A stretch of 64,000 bases of DNA. It comes from Didymella arachidicola (lineage: Eukaryota > Ascomycota > Dothideomycetes > Pleosporales > Didymellaceae). The stretch spans positions 1,364,001 to 1,428,000 of the forward strand of contig CM049992.1 of assembly GCA_016630955.3 (NCBI GenBank), in the 5' to 3' direction. The notes under the pieces were generated by a model that was not told the DNA's origin, did not search any database, and saw only the letters and a list, made by a program, of their open reading frames with translations. Below are positions 9,658 through 20,832 of this stretch, one piece after another; within the stretch, counting starts at the first letter, position 1, and every line of letters begins with the position of its first letter. The position numbers and the translations under genes are program-made.

Positions 9658-12600
9658 ATGCCGACGGCCGCTGTTGGGACGCTGCCGCCGACGCTGACGC
9701 TGCCGTGCCTGCTGCTATGGACCCTCGCGCTGGTGGCCTGCGTCCATGGCATGACGGATGAGACGATTGCGCATCTGAGGTACACATTCACACCTGCTTC
9801 CTGATCTGGGGCACTAGAAATTAACACTCTCACAGACAGGAAACCCGCGACATCTTCTACCATGGCTTCGACAGCTACATGGCCCACGCCTTCCCCGAGG
9901 ACGAGCTGCGGCCCTTGACCTGCGGCCCTCTCACACGCGACCGCCAGAACCCCGCCCACATCGAAGTCAACGACGTCCTGGGCAACTACTCCCTGACCCT
10001 CGTCGACAGCCTGTCCACTCTCGCCATCCTCGCCTCGACCCCGCCGCCGCACGCTTTCGGCCGCAACAAGCACTGGCGCAACAAGGCCCTCGACGACTTC
10101 CAGGACGGCGTCCACGCCGTGGTCGAGCACTACGGAGATGGCACCCCAGGACCGCGCGGAGAGGGGAAGCGCGCCCGCGGGTTTGACCTCGACAGCAAGG
10201 TGCAGGTCTTCGAGACGACCATCCGCGGCGTCGGCGGCCTGCTGAGCGCCCACCAGTTCGCCGTGGGAGACCTGCCCATCCGCGGCTACGACGCCTCCGA
10301 GGAGGTCCGTGACGGGAAGAGAGGCATCCGCTGGCGCAACGGCCTCGTGTACGACGGACAGCTGCTGCGACTGGCCACCGACCTCGCCAACCGCCTCCTG
10401 CCCGCCTTCCTCACCCCCACCGGCCTGCCCTACCCGCGCGTCAACCTGCGACATGGCGTGCCCTTTTACGCCAACTCGCCCCTTAACATGGACCCCGAGC
10501 ACGGCCAGTGCAGCAAGGACCCCAACGCCAAGGGCACCGAGATCACCGAGACGTGCAGCGCAGGGGCCGGCAGTCTGGTCCTCGAGTTCTCTACCCTCAG
10601 CAGGCTGACGGGAGACCCCAAGTACGAAAAGGTCGCCAAGGACGCTTTCTGGGCCGTTTGGCACCGTCGCAGCAGCATCGGCCTCCTCGGGGCAGGCATC
10701 GACGCCGAGACGGGGCAGTGGGTCTCGCCCTACACGGGCATTGGAGCCGGCATCGACAGCTTCTTCGAGTACGCTTTGAAGTCACACATCCTCCTGTCTG
10801 GTCTGCCACACGATCCCGCCAATGCCAGCGTCGACTCGCCAGACGCCTTCCTGGCGGCTTGGGACGAGGCACACGATGGGATCAAGCGGCAGATCTACAG
10901 AGGCGCCCAGCACCAGCACCCCCATTACGCTCAAGTCGATCTGTACACGGGAGCACTGCGGGCATTCTGGATCGACAGTCTGAGCGCCTTCTACCAAGGC
11001 TTGCTCGCCATGGCTGGCTACATCGATGAGGCCATCGAAACACATCTCCTGTACACCGCCCTTTGGACGAGATACTCGGCCATGCCCGAGCGGTGGTCCA
11101 CCGCGACTGGCAACATCGAGCACGGTCTGCGCTGGTGGGGTGGCAGACCCGAGTTCATCGAGTCGACCTGGTACCTGTACCACACCACCAAGGATCCCTG
11201 GTACCTCCACGTCGGCGAGATGACTCTTCGCGACATCAAGCGCCGCTGCTGGACCAAGTGTGGGTGGGCTGGACTGCAAGACATTCGCACCGGCGAGCTG
11301 AGCGACCGCATGGAGAGCTTCTTCCTCGGCGAAACTGCAAAGTACCTCTTTCTGCTCTTCGACCCCTCACACCCACTGAACACGTGGGACGCCCCGTATG
11401 TCTTCACCACCGAAGGCCATCCACTGGTCATACCGAAGCGACTTCGCCCAGCGAAACCTCGGCGACAGCGTGGTCCCTTGCCAGACTGGCAGCCACGTCC
11501 AGCGACCTGTCCACTGCCACCTGCCATCTTACCCTTTAGCATTTCCGCCACAGCCGCACGGCCAGATGTGTACCACGCGGCTAGCCTCGCTCGACTGCAC
11601 CTTATGCCAACAATTGAAACGCTTGAATCGCCACTCATCGAGTTCAACTCTGCTCACCCCAGCATATCCATGGCTGACGTCCGGTCACCATCCAATTACA
11701 CCTACTACCCCTGGACCTTGCCGCCGGAGTACATCCCTCACAACGCAATGAGCTCACCGCTGGCTATGCGCACGACGTTTGATCTCTCCTTCCCCAACAT
11801 GCCCAACAGTCCACAGTTAGGCACGATGCAGCGCATGCAGGATGGCATTCTGGTCAACTCTATGAGCGGGCTGAGACTTGGCATGGTGCGCGAGACCGAC
11901 CAGTTTGTCGACTTGGACGAACACTTCCGCATCTATGCCATTTCCAACGTCGCCCTGGGCCGTGATGAGAAGGTGTTTATGAGCCGTTCCACAATCGAGA
12001 GCTTCAACCCACTCGACCCGTACTTCACTCGCACGCGCGACTCACACATGCTTGACTTGGTCATCGATGTCCCTCCTACCCCAGCAGCGCCTCCGTCAGA
12101 CACGCCGTCTTCGCTGCTTGACCTCGCACTCGGAGACATGGGCAACCTCACCGGTCTTGACATCATCGACGCTCTCGACGACATCAAAGCATACCCCGAA
12201 GCTCTCGAAGACGAACCATCGTATCTCTCCAACTTTCTGTCATCCCTGCAGAACCTGCTCACCGCGCCTTCACCCACCAGCGCCTCCAGCGCCCCCAAAG
12301 AGCAAACAACCACCCGCCACGCCGTCGCCGGCACACTCCCCATCGGCATCGGCGCTGCCCCCCTCCCCTCCACAAAAGACCCAGACCTCGCCCACAGCGC
12401 CTCCAACCCCCTCCCCTGGCACACAATCTACATCCACGACACCGACCTCTGCTCCGCAAAACTCCCCCTCGAAATCGTCAAATCAAACCAAATCATAGTC
12501 CTCCCCCGCGGCGGCTGCAGCTTCTCCACCAAACTCAGAAACATACCCGCTTTCCCCCCCTCCCCTTCGTCCCTGCAGCTCGTCGTCGTCGTCAGCGACC

Positions 12601-12833
12601 CCGCACAGTCCTCGAGCAATTCGAAAGAAGAGGCGCCGCTGGTGCAGCCCCTCCTCGACGAGGAACAGATGACTCCCAGCGGACTGCTGCGCCCGCATCC
12701 TCTCCCTATGGTTATGCTGGGTGGCGGGAAGGAAACGATGGAGTTGCTGAGGAAGGCGGGGAGTGTGGGGGTGCGGAGGAGGTATTATTTCAAGAGCCAG
12801 GGGGTGAGGATTGAGAATCTCATCGTTTTGTAG
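9658..12833 (+). CDS. EDEM/Mnl1-like GH47 alpha-mannosidase of ER-associated degradation
   Basis: Two exons: 9658-9779 and 9836-12833, with a 56-bp intron; 1,039 residues. Exon 1 supplies a hydrophobic signal peptide, then TDETIAHLR, which joins QETRDIFYHGFDSYM, the usual start of the EDEM domain. The GH47 domain spans roughly residues 45-560 (ETCSAGAGSLVLEF, GIGAGIDSFFEYALKS, RPEFIESTWYLYHTT, SFFLGETAKYLFLLF, FTTEGHP). A protease-associated (PA) domain lies near 860-1000 (LPRGGCSFSTKLRNI), as in EDEM3 and Mnl1/Htm1-type proteins. Such enzymes trim mannose from misfolded glycoproteins in the ER lumen. No HDEL-type retention signal is seen at the C-terminus (ENLIVL). Longer than yeast Mnl1 (796 residues) through Ser/Pro-rich inserts. 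Confidence 0.93.
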
Positions 12834-13367
12834 ATCTTCGCATTAGAGAGGGGCGTTTCTAGGGTTGGAGGCGTTGGCTGGTATCGCTGTTAGACACTCA
12901 ACGCATAGACATCTTCAAGCTCCGCATGCCATCCACCCACCCACCCAGCCCATCCGTCCGTCTGTTCGTTGCCAGATCTCACGTACTTGTTATCACATGT
13001 CCAGAGGCCGCTTTATAAATCCCATGCCCCTCTACACTACCAGCAAAACCAGCCCACAAGCGAACCTCGTACTCCTCACTCCTACCTACTTATCTTTTCC
13101 CTGCTTGTTAATCCGCACACCTAGACAAAAAACTCGGACACTTTTGATTCGGTCAGCGGCCAAGAGTGTCGGATCTTTCTTGTCCAGGTGGTGTGTCCTC
13201 AATGCCGTTGTTCATCTCGAGCACCTGTCGTGCGACATCATCATCACCTCGGTTCGGAGTTAACTTCTTGCCCCCGGCCCCGCAACCGTTCGCTCGCTGT
13301 TCGTCCGGCGACTCGATCGCGTGTCACGACTGTCGCAGGTCCTGCGACACATTGCACTGCAGCGCAC
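12834..13367. other. Intergenic with a TATA-like promoter candidate
   Basis: No gene is recognised. A TATA-like box lies at 13011-13020, followed by C-rich, pyrimidine-rich sequence leading to the F-box-like gene. Confidence 0.5.
13011..13020 (+). promoter_or_regulatory. TATA-like box
   Basis: CTTTATAAAT stands alone in a GC-richer context about 350 bp before the start codon at 13368. A long 5' leader would be needed, so this is only a candidate. Confidence 0.35.
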
Positions 13368-14940
13368 ATGTTCCAGTTCCACTCCATCCCCCGCCTCGCT
13401 CACCTGCGCCACCGGCCGTACCGAGACATGGCGTCTACGCCCCCCGACTCCCCACCAGCTCTTATCACCTCTCCTCTGCCCTCTCCACCGCCGACACCGG
13501 ACCACGAGCCCTTCCGCTTCCTCGACCTGCCCCTCGAGCTGCGCGAGCAGGTCTACTCCCTGCACTTTAGGCCTGCGGACCGGCTGCGCAAATCGCCCGC
13601 GCTCGAGGGCCAGGGCTTCTATGGCGGCGTGTACGACTTCGACCTCAGGCTGCAGAGGACGTGCAAGCAGATTGCGAAGGAGTCGAAGAAAGTATGGAGG
13701 AGGGAGGTCAGAACGGTCAAAATCGGGACGCCGTGGCCGAGCGCTGGTACGTTGCCTTTCTTGCCCACGCAGACCTCTGCTGACTCAACGAGTGCTAGTA
13801 AACCACATATCGTCCGAAGGCCTCGTGCCTATAGTATGCACCGACCGCCAAGCCGACTTCCACAACGAGCACCACGCGCTCGTCCAAATCAGCGCGCCCT
13901 TCCACCAAACCGTGCCCGAGCACACCGTTGTCCTGCTCCTCGAAGACCTGCCCCTCTTCACGCAAACATGGTACTACTCCGCCCTCAGCTACCCGATGCT
14001 GAACGACCGGCTCTGCACCACATTCACACTCAGAGACCCAGACATGGACGACGTAGACGAGGGCGATGAAAAAGACATTCCCCTCGCGCTACAGCGAAAA
14101 CTGCTCCTCCCCTTCAGCCAAGTCAAGGGGCTGTACAGCATGCACATCGAAGGCTACAACAAAACCATCGCCCGCGAACTCCGAGCCCAAATGGCCATCC
14201 CCCCACCCTCGCTCCAACAAAGCTGCGAATCCGCAACCAAGCTCCTGCACGAAGGCGACACGCACCTCGCCAGCGGCCCCTCCGCCGCCACCGCCGCTCT
14301 GGAATCCTACACCGCCGCCTTCCACGCAATCCACATCCTCATCTCCGGGCGCACGCGCCGCGTCCTCGCAGACACTTTCTTCCACGCGCAGATCCGGCAC
14401 GGGATATACGCCGGCCAAACAGGCATGCTCGTCCGCGTCCTGCTGCGGCTCAGACTCGTATCGCGCTTCCTCGCCGCGTTTCTCTCCCTGCGCCAATACG
14501 GCGAAGCGGCGTACTGGGGGGTCCGCAGCGTGCGCATCATGGCTGACACCATGGACACTGAGTTCGAGCACCTGATCGCGGATCTTGTCGGCGGTGACGA
14601 CGTCGCGCTCATTTACGTGCGCGCCGGGATCGCGATTTGGATGATGGGTGTGGAGCGCAAGATGTGGCGGGAGGAGTTGGAGGGGTATGAGAAGGAGGGG
14701 GTGGATGTGGGGGGGTTGTTTGGGGCGAGTTTGAAGCACTTGAAGCATGGGAGGGAGAAGGTTAGGAGGGAGGTGGAGGGGTATGGGGTGCCGAGGAGGT
14801 TTGTGAGGATTTTGGATGATCCGGAGCCTGGCGACGCCGGCGGCAGCGGAGGTGGTGGTGGAGGTGAAGGTGGCATAGGAGAAGGTGGCGGCGGTATACC
14901 CGGAATGGGGTACGCTCTGCACTTTGACTTTGACCAGTAA
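13368..14940 (+). CDS. F-box-like domain hypothetical protein
   Basis: Two exons: 13368-13746 and 13799-14940, with a 52-bp intron (GTACGT...TAG); 506 residues. The ATG at 13368 begins MFQFHSIPRLAHL; an alternative start is MASTPPDSPP further in. After a Pro/Ser-rich leader comes FRFLDLPLELREQVYSLHF (about residues 48-66), the F-box-like motif common in fungal proteins of unknown role. The central and C-terminal part is helical (LLEDLPLFTQTWYYSAL, RVLLRLRLVSRFLAAFL). The end carries a Gly/Glu-rich tract (about 475-495). A role as a substrate adaptor of an SCF ubiquitin ligase is possible but not shown. Confidence 0.85.
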
Positions 14941-16987
14941 TCCCCAATCCAAACCTCCATTTCCACAGCAGATTGACACACACCAACATCCTCCCGCAAC
15001 CGCGTCCTCAACACCGACGTCGTCGCCTTCGACACGCTAACACACAGCCTCGTCGCGACCTGTCCAGTCCAAGCATAACATCTGCCGGTCCAAGACCCCA
15101 GGAGAGCGATCTGTCGATCCAAGCCGCTGAGAGAAAAAGAATGAAGGGAGGCGTGTCCCAAGCCGCTGCGTACGAACCCCCCACGCACCAAAACCTCGTT
15201 GTGCTGCTACATCACACACAACTCCACACACGACCGTCGCCCTCTCCCTACGCAGACAACACAAAAACACATGCCCCCCAAGTCGCCGGCAGCGCGAATC
15301 TGTTAGCCTGTGTTGCCGGGCTAGGCAGAGGGGCGTGCGATGTACATCACCAGTTACTTCGTGGTCAGGAACCAACCTTGTAAAGCTTTCTCCACTATCG
15401 GCGTGAGAACAGGATATATTATATTATACTATGTTATTAAGCAGCAAGGAGGGGATTTGTGTAGGGGTACGCCTCTCTCTCGCTCCTCACATTCACTCCT
15501 CGACACCAAAGCCACCGCCACACCTAACGAGCATGCTCTCTAGCGCAGTCTCAGCACCTTCCCGTCTAGCAAGACATTTCTCGCCCGTGGCGCCTGTAGC
15601 GGACGTTTAGCTATTCCGTGCAAATGGCGAAACACACATCTCACGTTCTTCCGCGGAAAGCCAGGTCCTCGACGCACAACCAGTGCTCGCGCAAGACTCG
15701 CACGCTGCTGCATGGTCTCAGCACCCGCCTTCTTAGTAAAGAAGTATAATGTGGTGGGACTAAGCAGTGCTCCCTGCACTTTTTGGATTAGCGAAAAAGT
15801 CCATGTGCGCACTGTCCTAGCGCTTGCTGTGTTTGTGTGGGGGCTGTGGGTTTGTTGCTTGTTGGGAGACGTCGTGGGTCGTACAGCACCACATTGCTGG
15901 ACGTGTGGGAGACTTTGTTCAAAAGATGGTGTTGCAAGTGCCCCGAGAAGCCAGGGTTGGTGCAGAGATGTTTGTTCTGTATGTGGGCACCGCGACGCCG
16001 CGGTGACGTGTCAAAGTGCTTGAGGTGCTGTGGTAGCTGTGTCGAGCCTCTCATCCATTTAGTAGGATTATATAGGACACTTCTAGCGTTATACGGGTTC
16101 GGAATCCGGATACTATTGTGGGTTTCTTAGCAAAGCGCTCGACAAAACAGCAGGACCTGTGTTTGCGTTTCTACCACGTTAATTCCACATCAATTTTACT
16201 GTATCGGACTTGAGCGTTCGACGTATTGACGGCTTGACATGTGTAGCTGCGGGTCTCATGCAGGAGGGTGGCGGGATGGACCCTGTCGATGTCGTCGGAT
16301 ACCCGTTGCCAAACCGAATCGAATTATGCCCAAGGTGGAGAGCCGACTGGTTCGTTCCTGTTCGCTGGGTGTGCAACAAGGTGAAACAGAACAAACACTC
16401 TACGCATGCATGCTCACGCAAGGATTTGTGGGATGATAGAGGTGGTTGTTTGAGCTGTGGATGAGGGGTTGGACGACCTAAGCTTTGACTTTCTCCTGCA
16501 TAGCCGGCTGTCATGTCCTCACACGCATTTCTCAGGACTTCGAAGCAGCGCGTTTCTGTTCTCGTGTTTGCAGCGTCATCCACGAACAAGTCAGTGTGTG
16601 ATGTTGCTAAGGGTTGTTGTGGTCGAGACATAGATACATGGCGTCAGGGGCGGGAGATCGACAAGAGCTATCCGTGCTTAGGGTAGCTATGAGGTCAGAT
16701 GCTAGCTCATAACCGCTTGCACTTGAATGACAGCAGTATGACCTATGAATGAACGCATCAGGAGCGGGAGTGCATGAGGGTGGCAGGAAGAAACAATCTC
16801 AGATTATGGTCAGACATTACTTGAGCTTGTACCAATATAGACAGCAGAAGGGCAGGTGTGAGAGCCTACTGAAAGCTCGAATACCTCGCGCAAAGACCAA
16901 AAGGAGAACGTGCTTGCTCAAACGCGTGGAACAGAACTGTCAACAGTCTGATAAAGGGAAAGAAAACTATCGCTATCAGTGGCCACC
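14941..16987. other. 2-kb intergenic stretch, nothing recognised
   Basis: Several open frames of 60-190 codons occur on both strands, but none has family similarity, typical splice structure or consistent codon use. Part of 15,400-15,440 is AT-rich. The last few hundred bases form the 3' flank of the minus-strand gene ending at 16988. Confidence 0.5.
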
Positions 16988-17818
16988 TTAGAAGTCCTCG
17001 CCTTCGAGCTCTATTCCCAGAGCATTCCTGCAACTTCCCCTCAAAGTCTTCTTCACCTCTTCTTCTTTCAGCCGACGCGGTTGTTCACTAGCATTCCACT
17101 TGACGCCAACGATCTTGCCTGCACCCTCACCCTTCAGGTCCATGACCACGAAGAGTTCAGCAATCTTCAAGCCAGTCCAGGCCCGGTGGAAGTGTACCTT
17201 CAGCTTCCCATTAACATCCGGTCCTTCCGAAAACACAAACCATTCGTCCGACATGTTCTCAGGGAGGAAGCCTGTATATAGAGCGTGCACCTGCGAAGGT
17301 GGTAGGAACAGGTCCCATGGCACTATCCGTGTGTTGTGCGGGAGACGTGATGTGGCATGGGCATTGCGAGAGATCCGCGAGTGTGTGGACGATGTTGTAT
17401 CGGTACTTGATCGACCGGATTGGCTCGATTGGTTTGATCGACTCGAGGACTGGCTTGACTGCCTCGAGTGAGCTGGTGAAGCTGGTTGTGCTCGTGAGAA
17501 TTGCTGTGATATTGGCAGATCGGGAAACGAGCCAGAGTCCACACGAATGTGTGTCACGAAAGTCTTAGGCTTCCGGACGGGGATATTGCTCAAAGGTGGT
17601 AGAGTCGGTGGTGCCTCAGCTACCGGCTCGAGCTGTCGCTCTGGCGAGCGGCGAACCAGCTTTCGCGGTGAACGAGGCGATTGCGGTGTGTTCCATTGGT
17701 TTGCTTCCACGACGATAGGTCTCGATATCACCAGAGGCCGCTCTTTTCTTGTGAAGCGCCGAAAGATAGAAGTCTTCCCAAACAGTGGGGGCGGCTGTGC
17801 GTTTTCGATAGCCAACAT
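16988..17818 (-). CDS. Conserved-looking hypothetical protein, Ser-rich middle
   Basis: One uninterrupted frame of 276 residues from an ATG at 17818. The N-terminal 100 residues are basic and Pro-rich. A Ser/Gln/Arg-rich disordered tract lies around 120-160. The last 100 residues look folded (IVPWDLFLPPSQVHALYTG, DEWFVFSEGPDVNGKLK, AELFVVMDLKGEGAGKIVGV). No known domain is recognised. The sharp contrast between a disordered N-terminus and a compact C-terminal domain supports a real gene. Confidence 0.75.
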   Translation of the reverse strand: MLAIENAQPPPLFGKTSIFRRFTRKERPLVISRPIVVEANQWNTPQSPRSPRKLVRRSPERQLEPVAEAPPTLPPLSNIPVRKPKTFVTHIRVDSGSFPDLPISQQFSRAQPASPAHSRQSSQSSSRSNQSSQSGRSSTDTTSSTHSRISRNAHATSRLPHNTRIVPWDLFLPPSQVHALYTGFLPENMSDEWFVFSEGPDVNGKLKVHFHRAWTGLKIAELFVVMDLKGEGAGKIVGVKWNASEQPRRLKEEEVKKTLRGSCRNALGIELEGEDF

Positions 17819-18863
17819 GATGTCGAAAAGCTTGACCCAAGCGTCACAATTCAGGAACAGTGCCTTGATTACCTTGGTTCAGGAACAAGCGAAGGTCGGT
17901 AGCGAATTGTCAGCCCTAATGTTGTCGAAGAAGCAAAGAAGACCAAGCCGAACGGCTGATGGGGTAAGACCGTATATCAGCACATCAGCATGCCGGCCCA
18001 AATCTCGATTCAGCCCGCCCCGCCATATGTTTTCGTAGCCTGATCGTGAGTACCGAAGGCCTTGCCTTATTTGGGCCGCCTACATCCTTGTCTTGACCTG
18101 CCAAGTCATGCATGCTCAGCCGTATCCCAGGGTCAAGAACCCCTCCAGGAGACGACAACGGCACAGATCGAGGTCCAAAGCCGCGCTTGTCGAAGGCATT
18201 CAGTAGCAAATGCTGGGCATGATGAAATGCTGCCCACAGATTGTACTAGTGCGACGGCGTGGGCTGCATCCGGCAATCGTCACCATCTTTGGAAACCCGG
18301 CGGCCGCGCCACGACGGCAGCCAGCACGGACTCGCTCGTCGCTCTCCCTCAACGAGGCTGCGACAGCTGTCGCACGGTCGAGAACCACCGATTTGCGCCT
18401 CGCGTGGACTGCTGACCTGCGGTCCATCGCTACACGACGTGGGCTAAATAGAGGCGAGCAAGATCCCGCTACTTCTTGACCTTTAGCTTCGCAGTCTACC
18501 TGCCGTGTGTCTTCAGCTCGAGACTGTCGAAGGCTTCTGGCTATCTCAGCTGTAGATCCAGGCTCGAAAAATTCAATATCGGCCCCGCGCAGCCGAGAAC
18601 CCCAGCAGCCTTCGCTCTGCAACGCAATGACCAACGAGACATACCTTGACCGCTTGTGCTCTCAGATCTATCGTGCTGGATTGGCCGAGCTGAATAAATA
18701 GCAGGAAAGCCACCATCCTCGTGCCTCAGCCAGAGAGTCGGAGTGGGCGATCGCGCAGTGTGGTTATCCCAAAGCGTCAGGTAGCGCGCATTTAGTACTT
18801 GCAGGTCCCACGGTTCTGGGATCTTGGTATCTTTATAGCATCTGCCGATCTGCTGTTTGCATC
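17819..18863. other. Intergenic, nothing recognised
   Basis: Frames up to 144 codons are present on both strands at 18,060-18,640 in a CpG-rich stretch, but none resembles a known protein or has a good start context. Confidence 0.45.
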
Positions 18864-19172
18864 TTATGAAGCTTTCGGAGCATTCGACTCGGGTGTCCTC
18901 GATTCAATGGCTTCCTGAAGCCAACCACGGAAACCTTCCAGCACAGCGTCGCGCATATGGTTTGAATTCATGCTTTTGGGGCTGGCATAGCCGTCAGTGA
19001 ACAGAGCAATCACTTCGCAGCGATTGTTACATGCATTACCTCCGCACAAGCCACACTTCTTCCAACTTGCTTTTGTGTAGTACATTTGAAGCTGAGAGAT
19101 GGTCTGATTTGGAGCTGCGGTAAAAGGAAGTGACGGCCTCAAGGGTGCGTAGGATACGATATTTGCATTCAA
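18864..19172 (-). CDS. Small Cys-containing open frame downstream of ALDH (doubtful)
   Basis: A 102-codon frame begins 47 bases after the aldehyde dehydrogenase stop, on the same strand. It contains a compact Cys block, CGLCGGNACNNRC, near residues 40-52, which looks non-random, but no signal peptide or family match is visible. It may just be 3' UTR of the ALDH transcript. Confidence 0.22.
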   Translation of the reverse strand: MNANIVSYAPLRPSLPFTAAPNQTISQLQMYYTKASWKKCGLCGGNACNNRCEVIALFTDGYASPKSMNSNHMRDAVLEGFRGWLQEAIESRTPESNAPKAS

Positions 19173-19219
19173 TCAGTTCGCAGCCAAGGACAAGATCTTG
19201 TTCGTCACAAAAAGTCGCT

Positions 19220-20832
19220 TTACTCCTGGTATGTGATAGTCTTCGTTCTCAAGAACTCATCGATGCCCCAGCTGGCGTTAAAGCGACCGAATCCACTCGC
19301 TTTTGCACCACCGTGCGGCAGCGTGAATTCGTCATGGACAGTCTTCGAGTTGATATGCACGGCACTGTTTCCCAGTCAGCGTGATCAGATGGTATGGTGG
19401 AAGGCAATCTTACCCGGTCTCGATCTGCTTTGCCATGCGGAAACCACGGCCGAGGTTCTCAGTAAAGATTGCGCTGGTGAGGCCGTAGTCTGTGTCATTA
19501 GCAATCTCGAGGGCTTCCTCTTCTGTCTCAAACTCGATGAGGGATACAGAAGGCCCAAAGGACTCAGTGTAGTAAATATCCATCCCCTTCTTCACACCCT
19601 CGACGATGACGGGACGCATTCTGGTGCTGGAAGATTCCTTGGTCTCTGGATGCAGCTCGTCCTTCTCATGGTCGCCATGCACGACCTTGGCACCCTTGCT
19701 CACGGCGTCTGAGATGAGCTTCTTGTTTTTGTCAATCGCAGCCGGCAGGATCACTACAGGCGCCGGCTTGTCGCCGCCGAAGATGGCCTCTACAGCACCC
19801 TTGAAAGCTTCGAGAAATTGTGGCTTGATGCTCTTATGCACGAGTAATCGCTCAGTGCTCATGCAGATTTGACCGGAATTTAGAAACGCCCCGAGAGCAC
19901 ACTGTGTGGCCGCCTTCTTCAAATCTGCATCCGCGCAGACGATGGCACTTGCTTTACCACCAAGCTCCATCAGGACAGGCTTCAGATTTTGGCCCGCTTG
20001 AGATGATATGATTCGACCGACAGCTGTGGAACCTGTGAAGTTAATCTTCTTGATAGCAGGATCCTCGATCAGAGCTGATGTGACCTTCGCGGCATCCTCG
20101 GGTCGGTGGACGAGCACATTGAGTACGCCTGCAGGAAGACCAGCTTCGGTTAGGATGTTGCCGATAGCCCACCAGATACGAGGACAGAATTCGGAACTAT
20201 TCTGATTAGCATTAAATCATTTGTGTTTGATGAATGACATTGCTCACCCTTTGAAAACAACGGTATTACCAGCCGCGAGAGGGAACAAAATTGAGCGCAT
20301 GCCTAGGACATAGGGAGCGTTCCTGCGAAGTCGATTAGGATGCAAGTTTGCTAACATGAAGAACCACCACTCACCAGGGCGCAATTGCAAGAACAACACC
20401 CAATGGCTCCTTGACAATCAATGCCGATGTTCCTTCCGTCTCGCAAGCGGGAATATGGCCCATGATGCCACTCAGCCTGCCTGCTACATCCCGCAGCATA
20501 CCGGCGCACTTGGGTACATTGTCGCCGCTGCTGAACGCATCGCCGGAACCTGTCTCGATCTTCATGTAGCCTGCCAATTCGTCTTTTCGCGAGTCGATGA
20601 TATCGGCAGCCTTCATGAAGATGTCGCGCTTCGCAGTATGCTTCATCTTGGCCCATGCTGGGAACGCAGCGTGTGCCGCAGCGGTGGCAGTTTTGGCATC
20701 CTCTATTGATGCTGATGAAGATCGCCAGATCTCCTTGTGTGACGCCGGAGAGGTGACCGCGAATGTGGTTTCAGTCGTTACCTCCTTGCCATTGATAAGG
20801 AGCGGGATTGTGTACAAAGCGTCTGTCGTCAT
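19220..20832 (-). CDS. Aldehyde dehydrogenase (NAD(P)+-dependent)
   Basis: Four exons: 20832-20375, 20322-20248, 20196-19414, 19364-19220; introns of 49-52 bp. The product is 486 residues, the usual length of the superfamily. It oxidises an aldehyde to the acid with NAD(P)+. Visible hallmarks are the cofactor-domain strand KEPLGVVLAIAPWNAP, FTGSTAVGRII, the general-base Glu in LMELGGK (about 253), the nucleophile Cys in NSGQICMSTERLL (about 287), ESFGPSVSLIEFETEEEA, and the C-terminal HGGAKASGFGRFN. The wording near the catalytic Cys resembles benzaldehyde/salicylaldehyde/vanillin-type enzymes, so an aromatic substrate is a guess. No targeting peptide. It faces a Zn2Cys6 regulator across a 1.5-kb gap. 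Confidence 0.95.

Noticed and set aside
9543..10664. 373-codon minus-strand frame opposite the GH47 gene
   Set aside because: Shadow of GC-rich coding sequence; no family similarity, while the plus strand is unmistakably EDEM-like.
14089..14979. 296-codon minus-strand frame
   Set aside because: Antisense of the F-box-like gene exon 2; composition is that of a mirror frame.
18210..18634. Overlapping GC-rich frames on both strands
   Set aside because: Ala/Arg/Ser-rich translations in several frames with no motif or splice support; typical of CpG-rich non-coding sequence.
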